Positions 7,544-15,771 of a stretch of DNA of 29,728 nucleotides are shown in pieces (the first letter of the stretch is position 1; every line of letters begins with the position of its first letter). The stretch covers positions 1-29,728 of the IMG/VR virus record IMGVR_UViG_3300025154_000318. One strand, given 5' to 3'. The position numbers and the translations under genes are program-made. This stretch comes from a virus. The notes beneath the pieces are model-generated. The model worked only from the letters and a program-made list of their open reading frames with translations, searched no databases and was not told the origin of the DNA.

Positions 7544-8563
7544 ATGGGTACCGCAGAGAATGCAAAGATTCAGTACGAGAGCGGCCAGGACCTGGTCGCG
7601 TTTGTTGCCCTGACCGATCAGGGCGATCACAAGGATTTTCGGAGCGCCGATCCGCTCTGGTCGAACCGCGCGGGTTACGAGCCGGACGTCAAGCCGAACG
7701 GCCTGGCCACCGGGGGCGTGGTCGGCGTCGCCGCATCCGGATCGGACGACGTCGTGGACGTCGCCGCGCTTACATGTTATCTGGCCGGGCTCCTGACCTC
7801 GGTCATTGCCGAAGCCGACTTGGCGATCGCGCGGCCGACGGCGTCGCACGTCAAGTATTCCATCACGATCACCGGCGCCGGCGCCATCGCGGCCATAAAG
7901 GGCACGGAAAGCACGTCTTTTTCGACGACCCGCGGCGCGGCCGGCGGCCCCCCCTTAATCCTGCCGGATTCGATCGAGATCGCCCAGGTGTGGCTCTCTT
8001 CGGCGACCCCCGCGGCGATCACGGCCGACGAGATCAAACAGGTCGTCGGCACCCACTGCGAGCGGTACGATTATCCGACGTGGGAAGAGAAGCGGGCCAA
8101 CGTCGCCAACCGGGTGATCGGCAACGCCGGGATCCTCTTCGCCTCGGCTCTTCCGTTGATCCACTCCGAGGCGTCTCCGGTTTCCCCGGTTCCGAAGGCG
8201 GTTTACGCGCAGTATTACGAGCCGTCCTTTGTGGATGTCCCGATCAGCTCCGATTTTGTGCCGCCGGAAACGACACATTCCGTGAGTTCCAAGCAGGTGT
8301 ACGGAGCGACGATCGGCTCGTCGAGCCAGTCTCTCAACCAGGGGAATTTCACCGCTTTCTGCACCGACGGGATCTCCGACGGGATCGTCGGCCTGAAGAA
8401 CGAGAACCTTTGGGTCAAGTTCTTCCAGAATCGATTGAATTCCGTGCCGTATATCCTCGCCCAGGGGAAGCTCGGCGTCTCGCGGACGTTCCCGGCGGGC
8501 GATCAGATCGCGGCGGCCTGCACGATATCGGCGGAAACGGCGGCCCTGGACGTGGTCGGGTAA
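7544..8563 (+). CDS. Major tail (tube) protein
   Basis: A 339-residue protein led by a strong ribosome site (AAGGAGG, 12 bases before ATG 7544). It is rich in Ala, Gly, Ser and Thr with beta-strand spacing throughout, which suits a tube-forming structural protein. Recognisable stretches are FVALTDQGDHKDFRSADPLW near the start and GDQIAAACTISAETAALDV at the end. It lies directly before the tail assembly chaperone pair and the tape measure gene, which is where siphophages place the tube gene. I see no sheath-like features. Function assigned mainly by synteny. Confidence 0.65.
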   Translation: MGTAENAKIQYESGQDLVAFVALTDQGDHKDFRSADPLWSNRAGYEPDVKPNGLATGGVVGVAASGSDDVVDVAALTCYLAGLLTSVIAEADLAIARPTASHVKYSITITGAGAIAAIKGTESTSFSTTRGAAGGPPLILPDSIEIAQVWLSSATPAAITADEIKQVVGTHCERYDYPTWEEKRANVANRVIGNAGILFASALPLIHSEASPVSPVPKAVYAQYYEPSFVDVPISSDFVPPETTHSVSSKQVYGATIGSSSQSLNQGNFTAFCTDGISDGIVGLKNENLWVKFFQNRLNSVPYILAQGKLGVSRTFPAGDQIAAACTISAETAALDVVG

Positions 8564-8567
8564 AAAA

Positions 8568-8641
8568 TACGCGGGAGTAGCTCAGGCGCGAGAGCCCGCC
8601 GATAATACGGCGGCGACGGCGGTTGAAATCCGCCCCCCGTA
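8568..8641 (+). ncRNA. tRNA-like fold (degenerate tRNA) in the tail gene gap
   Basis: The 97-base gap between tube and chaperone genes folds as a cloverleaf. D-arm: GCTC 8580-8583 with GAGC 8592-8595. Anticodon-like arm: CCGCC 8596-8600 with GGCGG 8609-8613. T-arm: GGCGG 8618-8622, loop TTGAAAT, CCGCC 8630-8634. Acceptor: TACGCGG 8568-8574 with CCCCGTA 8635-8641, one C/C mismatch. The 5' part GCGGGAGTAGCTCAG (8571-8585) equals the start of common bacterial tRNA-Gly genes. Against a working tRNA: an anticodon loop of 6 or 8 bases, a 5-base gap before the D-arm, G instead of C in the T-loop, and no CCA. It may be a decayed tRNA or an mRNA structure. Confidence 0.45.
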
Positions 8642-8660
8642 AATCACAGTCGGAGGCCGT

Positions 8661-9173
8661 ATGACATTTGACGCAAAAAAGTTTCTCAAGACAAAATTCA
8701 CCCCCCGGACCGAAGAGGTGCCGGTCCCGGACCTCCAGGCGTTCTTCCCGGAAGGCGCAAGGGCCGTCTGGACGGTCCGCGGCTTGACCGGGCAGGAGCT
8801 CGGCCGGGCGAACGAGGCGGCGGAGCGCAACAAGAACGTCGCCGCGATCCTGGAAGGGCTCGCCGGCGGGGCGGCAAAGGAGAAGGCCGAAGCCGTCAAA
8901 GAGCTTCTCGGCGTCGGCGGATCCACTCCGCAGGACATCGCCAAGCGCCTGGAACATCTGGTGACGGGCAGCGTGGACCCGCCCTGCACGCAGGAACTCG
9001 CCGTCCGTCTCTGCGAGACCTTTCCGGTCGAGTTTTATTTAATCACAAACCGGATCGTCCATTTGACCGGGCAGGGGCAGATGCCGGGAAAACAGCCTCC
9101 CTCTGGCGAGACGCCGAAGTCCGCGCCTGCCTCGCCCTCGGTTACGCCAGAGGGCGGTTCCTCTATGAGCTGA
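8661..9173 (+). CDS. Tail assembly chaperone (lambda gpG-like)
   Basis: A 170-residue protein between tube and tape measure genes, the normal position of tail assembly chaperones. It starts MTFDAKKFLKTKF, has a beta segment ARAVWTVRGLTGQELGRANEA (the family's 'TGxEL..a.e' pattern), and an Ala/Glu-rich helical middle. These proteins bind the tape measure during tail assembly and are not kept in the virion. The zero-frame end (QPPSGETPKSAPASP...) is low complexity, as in the G part of G/GT pairs. A slippery heptamer near its end leads to a longer product. AGTCGGAGGCCGT gives a good ribosome site. Confidence 0.75.
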   Translation: MTFDAKKFLKTKFTPRTEEVPVPDLQAFFPEGARAVWTVRGLTGQELGRANEAAERNKNVAAILEGLAGGAAKEKAEAVKELLGVGGSTPQDIAKRLEHLVTGSVDPPCTQELAVRLCETFPVEFYLITNRIVHLTGQGQMPGKQPPSGETPKSAPASPSVTPEGGSSMS

Positions 9174-9265
9174 GGCCGGACCTGTTTCCCCAGGGCTACC
9201 TCACGCAAACCGAGATCGGGCTCTGGGAAAAGCATTACGAATCGATCAAAGGAACAAGAAAGTAA
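8661..9265 (+). CDS. Frameshifted tail chaperone (lambda gpG-T-like)
   Basis: A -1 shift at GGGAAAA (9086-9092) moves ribosomes from codon 144 of the chaperone into a frame that stays open to TAA 9263-9265, giving 201 residues. The added 57-residue part reads like a folded protein: ASLWRDAEVRACLALGYARG, then FLYELRPDLFPQGYLTQTE and IGLWEKHYESI. This sequence has no start of its own and ends between chaperone and tape measure genes, as the lambda T region does. Known biology: G/GT-type frameshifting is conserved in long-tailed phages, and the ratio of products matters for tail assembly. Coordinates span both frames; base 9092 is read twice. Confidence 0.75.
9086..9092 (+). other. Programmed -1 ribosomal frameshift site
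   Basis: The heptamer G GGA AAA is in the correct phase (codons GGA 9087-9089 and AAA 9090-9092, preceded by CCG) for tandem slippage to GGG AAA. It differs by one base from the lambda G-T site GGGAAAG. The -1 frame is open for 57 codons afterwards. Confidence 0.8.
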
Positions 9266-9350
9266 GAAGGTAAGAAAGAATACACCATGATGTGAGCATG
9301 TGACGGTCTTTAGTGACCCGTAAACGGTAATTTGAAAGGAAAAGTGAGTC

Positions 9351-9629
9351 ATGGAAGCGGTCGATCACGTTAAAATTATCGAGGATATGTCCGAAGGGCG
9401 GTGTGAACTTACGACGTTGAGGATTGTGTTTTGCGTACTCGGTGCTTGTAAAATCGCTCTTCCTTTACATTCAGGGTGCCCGGAAGTGTTGAAGTCCGTT
9501 TTGTCAACCGAAGCTCTCGTCAAGGAGCGCATTGAAGTAATTTCGACGCGAATGGATGGGATGGCGGAAGATTTTCGAAAAGCGACAGAGTTCATCTTTG
9601 AAAAACCGATAACATCAAAAATTCAGTAG
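9351..9629 (+). CDS. Small hypothetical protein between chaperone and tape measure
   Basis: A 92-residue protein with a ribosome site (GAAAGGAAAAG) before ATG 9351. It has two Cys residues in a hydrophobic stretch (TLRIVFCVLGACKIALPL) and a helical C-terminal half (LVKERIEVISTRMDGMAEDFRKATEFI). No family recognised. It sits after the frameshift product and 16 bases before the tape measure gene. The 85 bases before it hold no gene. Lower GC than its neighbours suggests a later insertion. Confidence 0.6.
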   Translation: MEAVDHVKIIEDMSEGRCELTTLRIVFCVLGACKIALPLHSGCPEVLKSVLSTEALVKERIEVISTRMDGMAEDFRKATEFIFEKPITSKIQ

Positions 9630-9645
9630 GAGGAGGACATGCATC

Positions 9646-12600
9646 ATGGCCAATATTCAAAAAACCGTCGAGATAATCTTCGGCGGTAAAAATGAAGTCA
9701 GCAACGTGATCGGCTCAATCGAAAGGAATTTCGACTCGCTTAATTCCTCAATCACCGCCGCCACCAAGCCGCTTGCGACCATTGCCGACTCCGTCTTCAA
9801 ACTAGACGCCGCGCTCCTCGCGCTGGCAGCCGGAGGGCTTTACTATGCCTATGAAAAGGCAATAAAATTCGAGAGTGCGATGGTCTCCTTTAGAAAAGTC
9901 TCGGACGGCACACAGGAATCAATGGATGCTGCCAGGGCCTCCTCTTTTGCTTTGTCAACGCAGTATGGCGCAACCGCCGTCTCCGTACTCAATTCCACAA
10001 CAGATTTTATCCAGGCCGGGTACGATACGCAACAATCCCTGAAGCTCACCGAGGAAGGGTTGAAGTTGATGATGGCCGGGGAAGTCTCTGTGGCAGAAGC
10101 ATCCCAATTCATGATTACAATTTTAAAGGGTTTTAAAGCCCCAGCAGAAGATGCCTCCCGCCTCACCGACATCCTCAACGCAGTTTCAGACAAAACCGCT
10201 ACAAATGTGCGTGAGCTGGCTATTGGTATGGCATACCTGTCGCCAATCGCGAAGCTCATGGGGCTGTCATTTGAGGAAACGGCAGGCTTACTCACGCCCG
10301 TGATTGAGGTTTTTTCAAGCGGTAGTGAGGCTGCGCATGGGTTAAGGACCGGACTGCTGCGCATTGTTAATGATTCTGCGCCGGTTCGCCAGGGCCTGGA
10401 ACAGCTCGGCGTTTCACAGACAGATTTAAATGGAAAACTCCGCAGCGGGAAAGATATCCTCCTCGACGTCCAAAAGGCCTACGTCGGCCTCGATGATCCG
10501 ACCAGAATCTTCCTCACACAGCAACTTGCGGGGAAGGATCAGGCGGCCAAAATGTTGGAAGTGTTTAATGGTCTGAATAAGACCCTCGAAGTGACCAATA
10601 TTGCGATGGGCGCCTCCGGCTCGATCGCGAAGGAAGTCGCGCTCCGCCTCGAATCAAGCCAAATCCAAGTCGATCGATTCAAGGTTGGTTTTGAAAACCT
10701 CGGCATCGTTGTAGGTGAGCAATTCAAGGTGGCGGCTACCGGGGCGGCCACTGGCGCGAACGCAATCCTGCAAGCCTTGAACGGCCTGGTCGTCAGCGGG
10801 GCCTTTGCTCCGCTATTCGACGAACTGAGCAAGATGGGAACCCGGCTTTCTGAATACCTTGTGAAGATCGCGGCTGCATTACCAGGGGCTATGAAGGGAA
10901 TTGATTTCAGCGGCCTGATTGCATCTTTCGAAAGAGTGGGTGGCGAGATCGGCAAGGTATTCAGTACGCTTTTCGGGGACGTGGATTTGACAACCGCTGA
11001 AGGGCTGCATAAGGCGATCCAGGCGGTGGTTGACGCGCTTGGGAAATTAGTGGATTTTACGGGGGGGATGATCAAGGGCATGGCGCCGCTGTGGGAGGCG
11101 ATTAGCTTAGGCATTGAACAATTCTCCGAGATGGATAGCGAGGGTGTGACTTTGGCGGGTACGATAATCGGTGTTGGCAAGGCTGTTAATGTCTTGACGG
11201 AAAACGCCGGTTTGCTCACCGGGGCGCTGTACCTTCTCACCACAAAAGCGCTTGTCGAAACTGCAACGTCTCTTGCGAGTTTGGGGGCGAAGGCGCTTAG
11301 TGCTGTGGGCGGCATGGGGGCTTTGGCCGCTGCGGCGGGGGCGGCCGTGCCGATCCTCGGCGTCGGCGTAGCGGGGGCTGTCGGTTATGCCGCAGGGTCG
11401 TTGTTGAATCAGATCCCTGTCGTCGGGAGGGTTGCTCAGGGGTTCTGGGAATTAATTGATGTGAATGATAACTTCTTCGGCGCCTCCGGGCGGACGAAGG
11501 CGCAGATGGACGAGACGAATAAAAAATTTGAGGAGGCGGTCGCAAAACATAAAACGCTGGCAGGGTCGCTCGGCACGACGGGGGCGGCGTCGGATGCATT
11601 GACGGGGAAGGTAGATACCCTCAAAGACAGGATCGGGGCTCTTCCCAAAGAGGTTTCGACGAAATTTGACATAAATGAGGCAATCAGGGCAGCGCAGGAG
11701 ATTGCGTTTTTAAAGAAGGAAATTGATGAGGTCCCGGAGAAGCGCGATGTCATTGTTTCAATGTCTATCGAGGACTTCGAGGCTAAGATAGCCGGTCTTG
11801 ATCAATCCTTGGCGAATAAACATTTGGATGTCGCACCTCAGCTATGGGACGAAGATAGCCAGTCGGTGATCGAGCATCTCGGTGATTGGATTCGAAAGAC
11901 TAGCGAGGATGATTTTGGAAAAACCATTACCCTGATCCCCATCGGCATCGATTCCGTAGAAGTAGAAAAACAGATCGCCGCCATTAACAAGACGGACCGG
12001 GACGCTTTGATCTTGCCCGCTAAGATTGATTGGGACCCGGACGGAACAACTTTTGAGAAAATTGGGAAATCCATAGAAGGAATCTGGAAACAGTCCTTCG
12101 TTGACGGAGAGGTGTTGTATACCGATTTCGGAGTCAAAATCGGAGAGTCTCTTGAGAAGGGTATCACAAAAGGAGCCAAGGGTGGGGTTAAAGCATCCAA
12201 GGCCGCACTCTCACTCGAAAAGGCTCAGCTTAAACTTGAGGAGGAGAAGCTCAAAAATGTCAGGTCTGAAGTTAAGTACGAGCTGAAATTTGATGAGACA
12301 AAGATCAAGGCTTCCGCCGACGTCATCCAAAAATCCATCGAATGGAAGGCAAAGGTCGATATCGCCGAGGCCGAAGGGGCCTTCAAGGTCCTTGCCGAGG
12401 CAGCCAAAAATATCGGAACGGAGATCGATTCAACGGGCAAAACGATGGGTGGCCTTGTTGAGAGTCTGATCAAGACAAAAGATTGGGGCAAGGAGAGCAC
12501 TATCGAGAAACTCATCAAGCAGGAAAATGAAAGAAGAAGCGCTGCATTCGAGGCCAACCAGGAGCTTATCGAGCAGACCATCCGATTGAATAAGGAAAGG

Positions 12601-12756
12601 CTCAAGGCATATGAGAAGGGAGAGGGGATGGTAATGGTGAAGGCGGACGGTTTAAAGCCACACCTGGAATTGATCCTCTGGGAGATCCTCGAGGCGATCC
12701 AGGTCCGGGCCAACGAAAGCGGATCCGAATTCTTGCTGGGGATGAAAGCCGTATGA
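9646..12756 (+). CDS. Tape measure protein (TP901 family)
   Basis: A 1036-residue protein, the longest in the window, with a strong AGGAGGAGG site before ATG 9646. Residues about 75-260 match the TP901 tape-measure core: KFESAMVSFRKVSDGTQE, then SSFALSTQYGATAVSVLNS, TDFIQAGYD, GLKLMMAGEVSVAEAS, and LSFEETAGLLTPVIEVFSSG. The middle has hydrophobic Ala/Gly-rich segments (about 530-590: GALAAAAGAAVPILGVG), as usual in tape measures. The C-terminal third is helical and charged (SLEKAQLKLEEEKLKNV). Its length sets tail length, and it may help DNA pass the host membrane. At the usual ~1.5 angstrom per residue it would mean a tail near 150 nm (inference). Stop overlaps next ATG. Confidence 0.85.
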   Translation: MANIQKTVEIIFGGKNEVSNVIGSIERNFDSLNSSITAATKPLATIADSVFKLDAALLALAAGGLYYAYEKAIKFESAMVSFRKVSDGTQESMDAARASSFALSTQYGATAVSVLNSTTDFIQAGYDTQQSLKLTEEGLKLMMAGEVSVAEASQFMITILKGFKAPAEDASRLTDILNAVSDKTATNVRELAIGMAYLSPIAKLMGLSFEETAGLLTPVIEVFSSGSEAAHGLRTGLLRIVNDSAPVRQGLEQLGVSQTDLNGKLRSGKDILLDVQKAYVGLDDPTRIFLTQQLAGKDQAAKMLEVFNGLNKTLEVTNIAMGASGSIAKEVALRLESSQIQVDRFKVGFENLGIVVGEQFKVAATGAATGANAILQALNGLVVSGAFAPLFDELSKMGTRLSEYLVKIAAALPGAMKGIDFSGLIASFERVGGEIGKVFSTLFGDVDLTTAEGLHKAIQAVVDALGKLVDFTGGMIKGMAPLWEAISLGIEQFSEMDSEGVTLAGTIIGVGKAVNVLTENAGLLTGALYLLTTKALVETATSLASLGAKALSAVGGMGALAAAAGAAVPILGVGVAGAVGYAAGSLLNQIPVVGRVAQGFWELIDVNDNFFGASGRTKAQMDETNKKFEEAVAKHKTLAGSLGTTGAASDALTGKVDTLKDRIGALPKEVSTKFDINEAIRAAQEIAFLKKEIDEVPEKRDVIVSMSIEDFEAKIAGLDQSLANKHLDVAPQLWDEDSQSVIEHLGDWIRKTSEDDFGKTITLIPIGIDSVEVEKQIAAINKTDRDALILPAKIDWDPDGTTFEKIGKSIEGIWKQSFVDGEVLYTDFGVKIGESLEKGITKGAKGGVKASKAALSLEKAQLKLEEEKLKNVRSEVKYELKFDETKIKASADVIQKSIEWKAKVDIAEAEGAFKVLAEAAKNIGTEIDSTGKTMGGLVESLIKTKDWGKESTIEKLIKQENERRSAAFEANQELIEQTIRLNKERLKAYEKGEGMVMVKADGLKPHLELILWEILEAIQVRANESGSEFLLGMKAV

Positions 12757-13106
12757 ACGACATGATTGGCATATCAGTGTCCACCGCCGATGAAGCGGGA
12801 TCCATGGTGCTCCGGATGACGCAGGGGTCGCGGCTCAAAAATGGGTCGCGGCGGGTTTCGCGGACCAAAACGCTCGACGGCGGATGCGCTATTTTTGACG
12901 GCGGGTTTTCGCATTCCGACCGGACATGGAGCGTCGAGGCCCGCGTCAGCGACGCGGTCTGGGAAGCGCTCTGGGCGATAATGATCAGTTACGCGTTGGT
13001 TTATGTCGCGACGGAGGAGGGCTTCTTCGAGGCCTGCCTCGAGTCGGCGGAACGAGACGAGGACAGGGCCGTCCTGTCCATTTTGATAAAGGAGAAGCTG
13101 ACATGA
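12753..13106 (+). CDS. Hypothetical tail protein after tape measure
   Basis: A 117-residue protein starting at ATG 12753, overlapping the tape measure stop (ATGA). It reads as a beta-rich domain (SMVLRMTQGSRLKNGSR, TLDGGCAIFDGGFSHSDRTW) followed by a hydrophobic helix (VWEALWAIMISYALVYVAT). Its stop overlaps the next gene. The repeated 'GG.A.F..G.S..DRT' look fits small tail-tip proteins placed after tape measures, but I recognise no family. Probably a tail-tip component by position. Confidence 0.6.
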   Translation: MNDMIGISVSTADEAGSMVLRMTQGSRLKNGSRRVSRTKTLDGGCAIFDGGFSHSDRTWSVEARVSDAVWEALWAIMISYALVYVATEEGFFEACLESAERDEDRAVLSILIKEKLT

Positions 13107-13690
13107 ACAGTATTTTCAAGGGAAAAATGGGGGCCTTTTTCACGAGGGAGCTGATCGCGAGGCGCGAGATGAAGGCCAAATTTCTTATCTTCTCGCGATG
13201 GGGGTTTGAGCATTACGATAGATACGGCTTTCTCAAGGAGGCCTCTCAAAAGGACGTGGAGAACTGCTGTACCGCCGAAGGACTGACCAGACTCCTAAAC
13301 GTCATGTTCCACGAGGCCCAGCAGATCACGGAGTGGTATATCCTCCTCTTCGGGGACAATTACACGCCGCTCGATGGCGATACCTACGCGGTTCCGGGAT
13401 TCACCGAATTAACGGATTATGACGAAACTACGCGCCCCGCGTTTGTCGAAGCCGAGGCCGTGGATAAGGTTATGACAAACAACGCAAACAAGGCGACCTT
13501 CACAATGAACGCCGATACGAACCTCTGGGGATCGGGTCTGGTCGGCGGCGGCTCGCCGGCAAACGGCAAGGGCGATACCGCCGGCGGCGGGGTGCTCTAT
13601 GCGGCGGCGAAATGGGCGACCGCAAAACCGGTTGAGATCGGCGACACGTTCAAGGTGAGATGCATTCTGACGTCGAGCGACGTGGTGTAA
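13103..13690 (+). CDS. Hypothetical structural protein (tail tip region)
   Basis: A 195-residue protein. The frame is open further upstream, but ATG 13103 has GGAGAAG in front and overlaps the previous stop, so I use it. The N-terminal half is helical with aromatic residues (FSRWGFEHYDRYGFLKEASQ, FHEAQQITEWYILLFGDNY). The C-terminal half is a beta-rich, Gly-rich domain (NADTNLWGSGLVGGGSP...KPVEIGDTFKVRCIL), resembling small phage decoration or structural domains. Function unknown; syntenic with tail-tip genes. Confidence 0.6.
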   Translation: MNSIFKGKMGAFFTRELIARREMKAKFLIFSRWGFEHYDRYGFLKEASQKDVENCCTAEGLTRLLNVMFHEAQQITEWYILLFGDNYTPLDGDTYAVPGFTELTDYDETTRPAFVEAEAVDKVMTNNANKATFTMNADTNLWGSGLVGGGSPANGKGDTAGGGVLYAAAKWATAKPVEIGDTFKVRCILTSSDVV

Positions 13691-13711
13691 CAGAAAAACA
13701 TGGTGTAACAG
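13683..13711 (+). repeat. Short tandem duplication around a stop and ribosome site
   Basis: TGGTGTAACAG occurs at 13683-13693 and again at 13701-13711, an 18-base tandem step. It duplicates the stop codon context of the upstream gene and reaches the next ATG at 13712. No clear ribosome site remains before that ATG, so the duplication may affect translation of the next gene. Confidence 0.6.
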
Positions 13712-15010
13712 ATGGCATATACCCCCGATCCGTTGGACAAAACCGCCCTGATGACGGCTAACGATGCGCCTTCGCCCAACGTCGCGTCGTCGAGTGGCGC
13801 TTACAATTCGGGATCGGAAGCGTGGTATGCCTTCAACCATGACCAACCAGGATTTTGGGATTCGGCCATGGGCGCGTTTCCCAAATGGCTGAAGTATGAT
13901 TTCGGGAGCGCCCTGTACGTCATAACGGGATACAACATCCTCCCGTATGTGGGTGAGGCTCCAATCGATTTTGTTCTTCAGGGCAGCAACGATGATTTGA
14001 ACTGGGTAGATTTTGACACTCAGGCGGATGTGACGGGATGGGACGATAACACCGTAAAGACATTTTCTTTTAGCAACTCGACCGCTTACAGGTACATCCG
14101 GCTTTACATCACCGAGGCCCAGCATGCCTTATATTGCGGTATACGCGAGCTTGAGCTTCTTCGGAATCCTTTGACCACCGAGGTCGATATCGCCGCCGAG
14201 GCCGGCATAAATGCGGACTTCGACGGCTTCCGGCTCTCCGATGAGCTTGCCGCCGTGGCGGGCGTCCAGGCGGAATTTGACGGCATCAAGATGGGCGACG
14301 ACCTCGCCGCCGAGGCCGGGATTAAGGCGGAGTTCAGCGCTGCGGGCAGCATATATTCAAAAAGCATGAGCGGGAATGCCGGGGTCAATGCCGCATTCAC
14401 CCGGTCGACAGAGGCCCTTCGCGATGTGTCGGCGGAAGCGGGCATGTCGGCGGACTTCGACGGCTTCAACTGGAGCAGTTTTCTTCGCATTTACCGCGAC
14501 CGCATCGGCATTCGCTACATCCTCACGCTGCGGCAAACGGGCATGGACGACCTCGTTGTGCCTATATCTTCGTTTCAGACCAGACTTCGGACGGGCGATC
14601 CGACGTATCTCTCGGTCGTCGTTCCGGGCAACGATCAGTATGACGCGATCGCGGCCCGCGACGATGCCGAAATGATCCTCACGATGGAGTATGTCATCGA
14701 TGGGACCGTCTACCATTATGAGGAGGTATGCACGGTCGACCTCGAAGATGTCCGTCTGGACCAGGGATCCACGAGCGTGAGCGTGACGCTCTCGGGACAT
14801 CGGACCGTCACACACTCGGCAAAAATTGTCTCTCTGACCGGACAATCCTACAAGGCCGTTTATGACGGGAAAATACGGTACAGGTGTACTCCGGATCTAT
14901 ATCTCCGACCGGGTGACACCTGCATCATAGGCGACGATACTTTCGTCGCCGGGGTCATCACATGGATGGCGAATCCATCGTATCAGACCCTTGAAATTGA
15001 GGAAGCGTGA
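13712..15010 (+). CDS. Tail protein with F5/8-type (discoidin-like) domain and internal repeats
   Basis: A 432-residue protein. Residues about 10-150 resemble an F5/8 type C (discoidin) domain: AYNSGSEAWYAFNHD, WLKYDFGS, VLQGSNDDLNWVDFD, and YRYIRLYITEAQ are the usual blocks. Such domains bind carbohydrates or lipids. Residues about 150-250 have four or five degenerate ~20-residue repeats of the type 'AAEAGI.ADFDGF'. Residues about 260-430 are beta-rich (FQTRLRTGDPTYLSVVVPG), like baseplate hub or fibre-attachment domains. The order suggests a tail-tip protein carrying a surface-binding head domain. It overlaps the next gene at TGATG. Confidence 0.65.
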   Translation: MAYTPDPLDKTALMTANDAPSPNVASSSGAYNSGSEAWYAFNHDQPGFWDSAMGAFPKWLKYDFGSALYVITGYNILPYVGEAPIDFVLQGSNDDLNWVDFDTQADVTGWDDNTVKTFSFSNSTAYRYIRLYITEAQHALYCGIRELELLRNPLTTEVDIAAEAGINADFDGFRLSDELAAVAGVQAEFDGIKMGDDLAAEAGIKAEFSAAGSIYSKSMSGNAGVNAAFTRSTEALRDVSAEAGMSADFDGFNWSSFLRIYRDRIGIRYILTLRQTGMDDLVVPISSFQTRLRTGDPTYLSVVVPGNDQYDAIAARDDAEMILTMEYVIDGTVYHYEEVCTVDLEDVRLDQGSTSVSVTLSGHRTVTHSAKIVSLTGQSYKAVYDGKIRYRCTPDLYLRPGDTCIIGDDTFVAGVITWMANPSYQTLEIEEA

Positions 15011-15744
15011 TGGGAAAGGGGCAGATCATATCGGGCGGCCCGGACGGCAGATACTCCGTCAAGGGTCTCTGGGACCGGACAAGGGCAGCCGCGAGGATCG
15101 CCAGAATCGACGCCGAGATCATCCTCCTGGATCAGAAGGTGACCACCCTCATAAGCGAGATCGCGGCGGCCCAGGCGGAATACGAGGCGGCAAAAACGAC
15201 ATCTCCGGCAAAGACCTTCGCGGAGCTCGCCGCCATGCTCACGCCGATCACGGCAAAAAGGGTCAAAATGAGCCTCTATCTCATCGAGAAGGCATCGAAG
15301 GTTTCGACGAAGAACAGACTAAACACCATTGCCGCCGACTCTATCGTCGATGCGTGGTGCGCCGATTTGACGGAGGACCTATCGGGAATCGTGGGCACGA
15401 TCGAGATGAACGGAGAGCCGGGGAACTGCATGATACTTCCCGGGTACAACGGCGGGGCTGTCTATAGTCGCACGCGCGACGGCCAGATCCAGCCGGTTAT
15501 GGCAAACACCCCCGAGGGGACCTTTTTCAATAAGGCGCTCATGACGGGATGGCAGAAGTGGATGCCGACCTTCAGGGTGGGGACGATAACCGCGATGTCC
15601 GAAGCCGATATGGCGGCCAACCGTTGTACCGTGACGCTGGATCCGGTGAATAGCCGGGAGGTCAGCAGACGATCGTCGTTCAACATCAATTACCCCGATA
15701 TTGCGACGGTGCTGACGAACATACCGATAGAATACATGACCTGA
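15010..15744 (+). CDS. Tail tip/baseplate protein, part 1 (ends at in-frame TGA)
   Basis: A 244-residue product from ATG 15010 (overlapping the previous stop). It begins MGKGQIISGGPDGRYSVKG, has a coiled-coil segment (ARIDAEIILLDQKVTTLISE...), and a beta-rich end with INYPDIATVLTNIPIEYMT. The last residues run straight into a TGA (15742-15744), after which the same frame continues HAAAFAVGDRVVVKF for 1.5 kb. As I remember such phage tail proteins, the region 'P.EYM.C.AAAF.VGD.VVV.F' belongs to one continuous domain with Cys at this place. So this may be only the first third of a 761-residue protein. Alternatives: a real stop, or a nonsense mutation. Confidence 0.65.
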   Translation: MGKGQIISGGPDGRYSVKGLWDRTRAAARIARIDAEIILLDQKVTTLISEIAAAQAEYEAAKTTSPAKTFAELAAMLTPITAKRVKMSLYLIEKASKVSTKNRLNTIAADSIVDAWCADLTEDLSGIVGTIEMNGEPGNCMILPGYNGGAVYSRTRDGQIQPVMANTPEGTFFNKALMTGWQKWMPTFRVGTITAMSEADMAANRCTVTLDPVNSREVSRRSSFNINYPDIATVLTNIPIEYMT

Positions 15745-15771
15745 CACGCCGCGGCCTTCGCCGTGGGCGAT
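15742..15771 (+). promoter_or_regulatory. In-frame TGA with SECIS-like hairpin
   Basis: TGA 15742-15744 interrupts an otherwise open frame. Eighteen bases after it starts a three-base loop GTG (15763-15765) closed by five perfect pairs: TCGCC 15758-15762 with GGCGA 15766-15770. As I recall the bacterial SECIS consensus, it needs a stem of four or more pairs, a 3-14 base loop with G among its first two bases, and a 16-37 base gap from UGA; this hairpin meets all three. Short GC-rich hairpins are common by chance, so this is suggestive only. Confidence 0.3.

Noticed and set aside
13403-14490. Minus-strand open frames opposite the tail-tip genes
   Set aside because: No ribosome sites or recognisable domains; plus-strand genes are continuous and overlapping.
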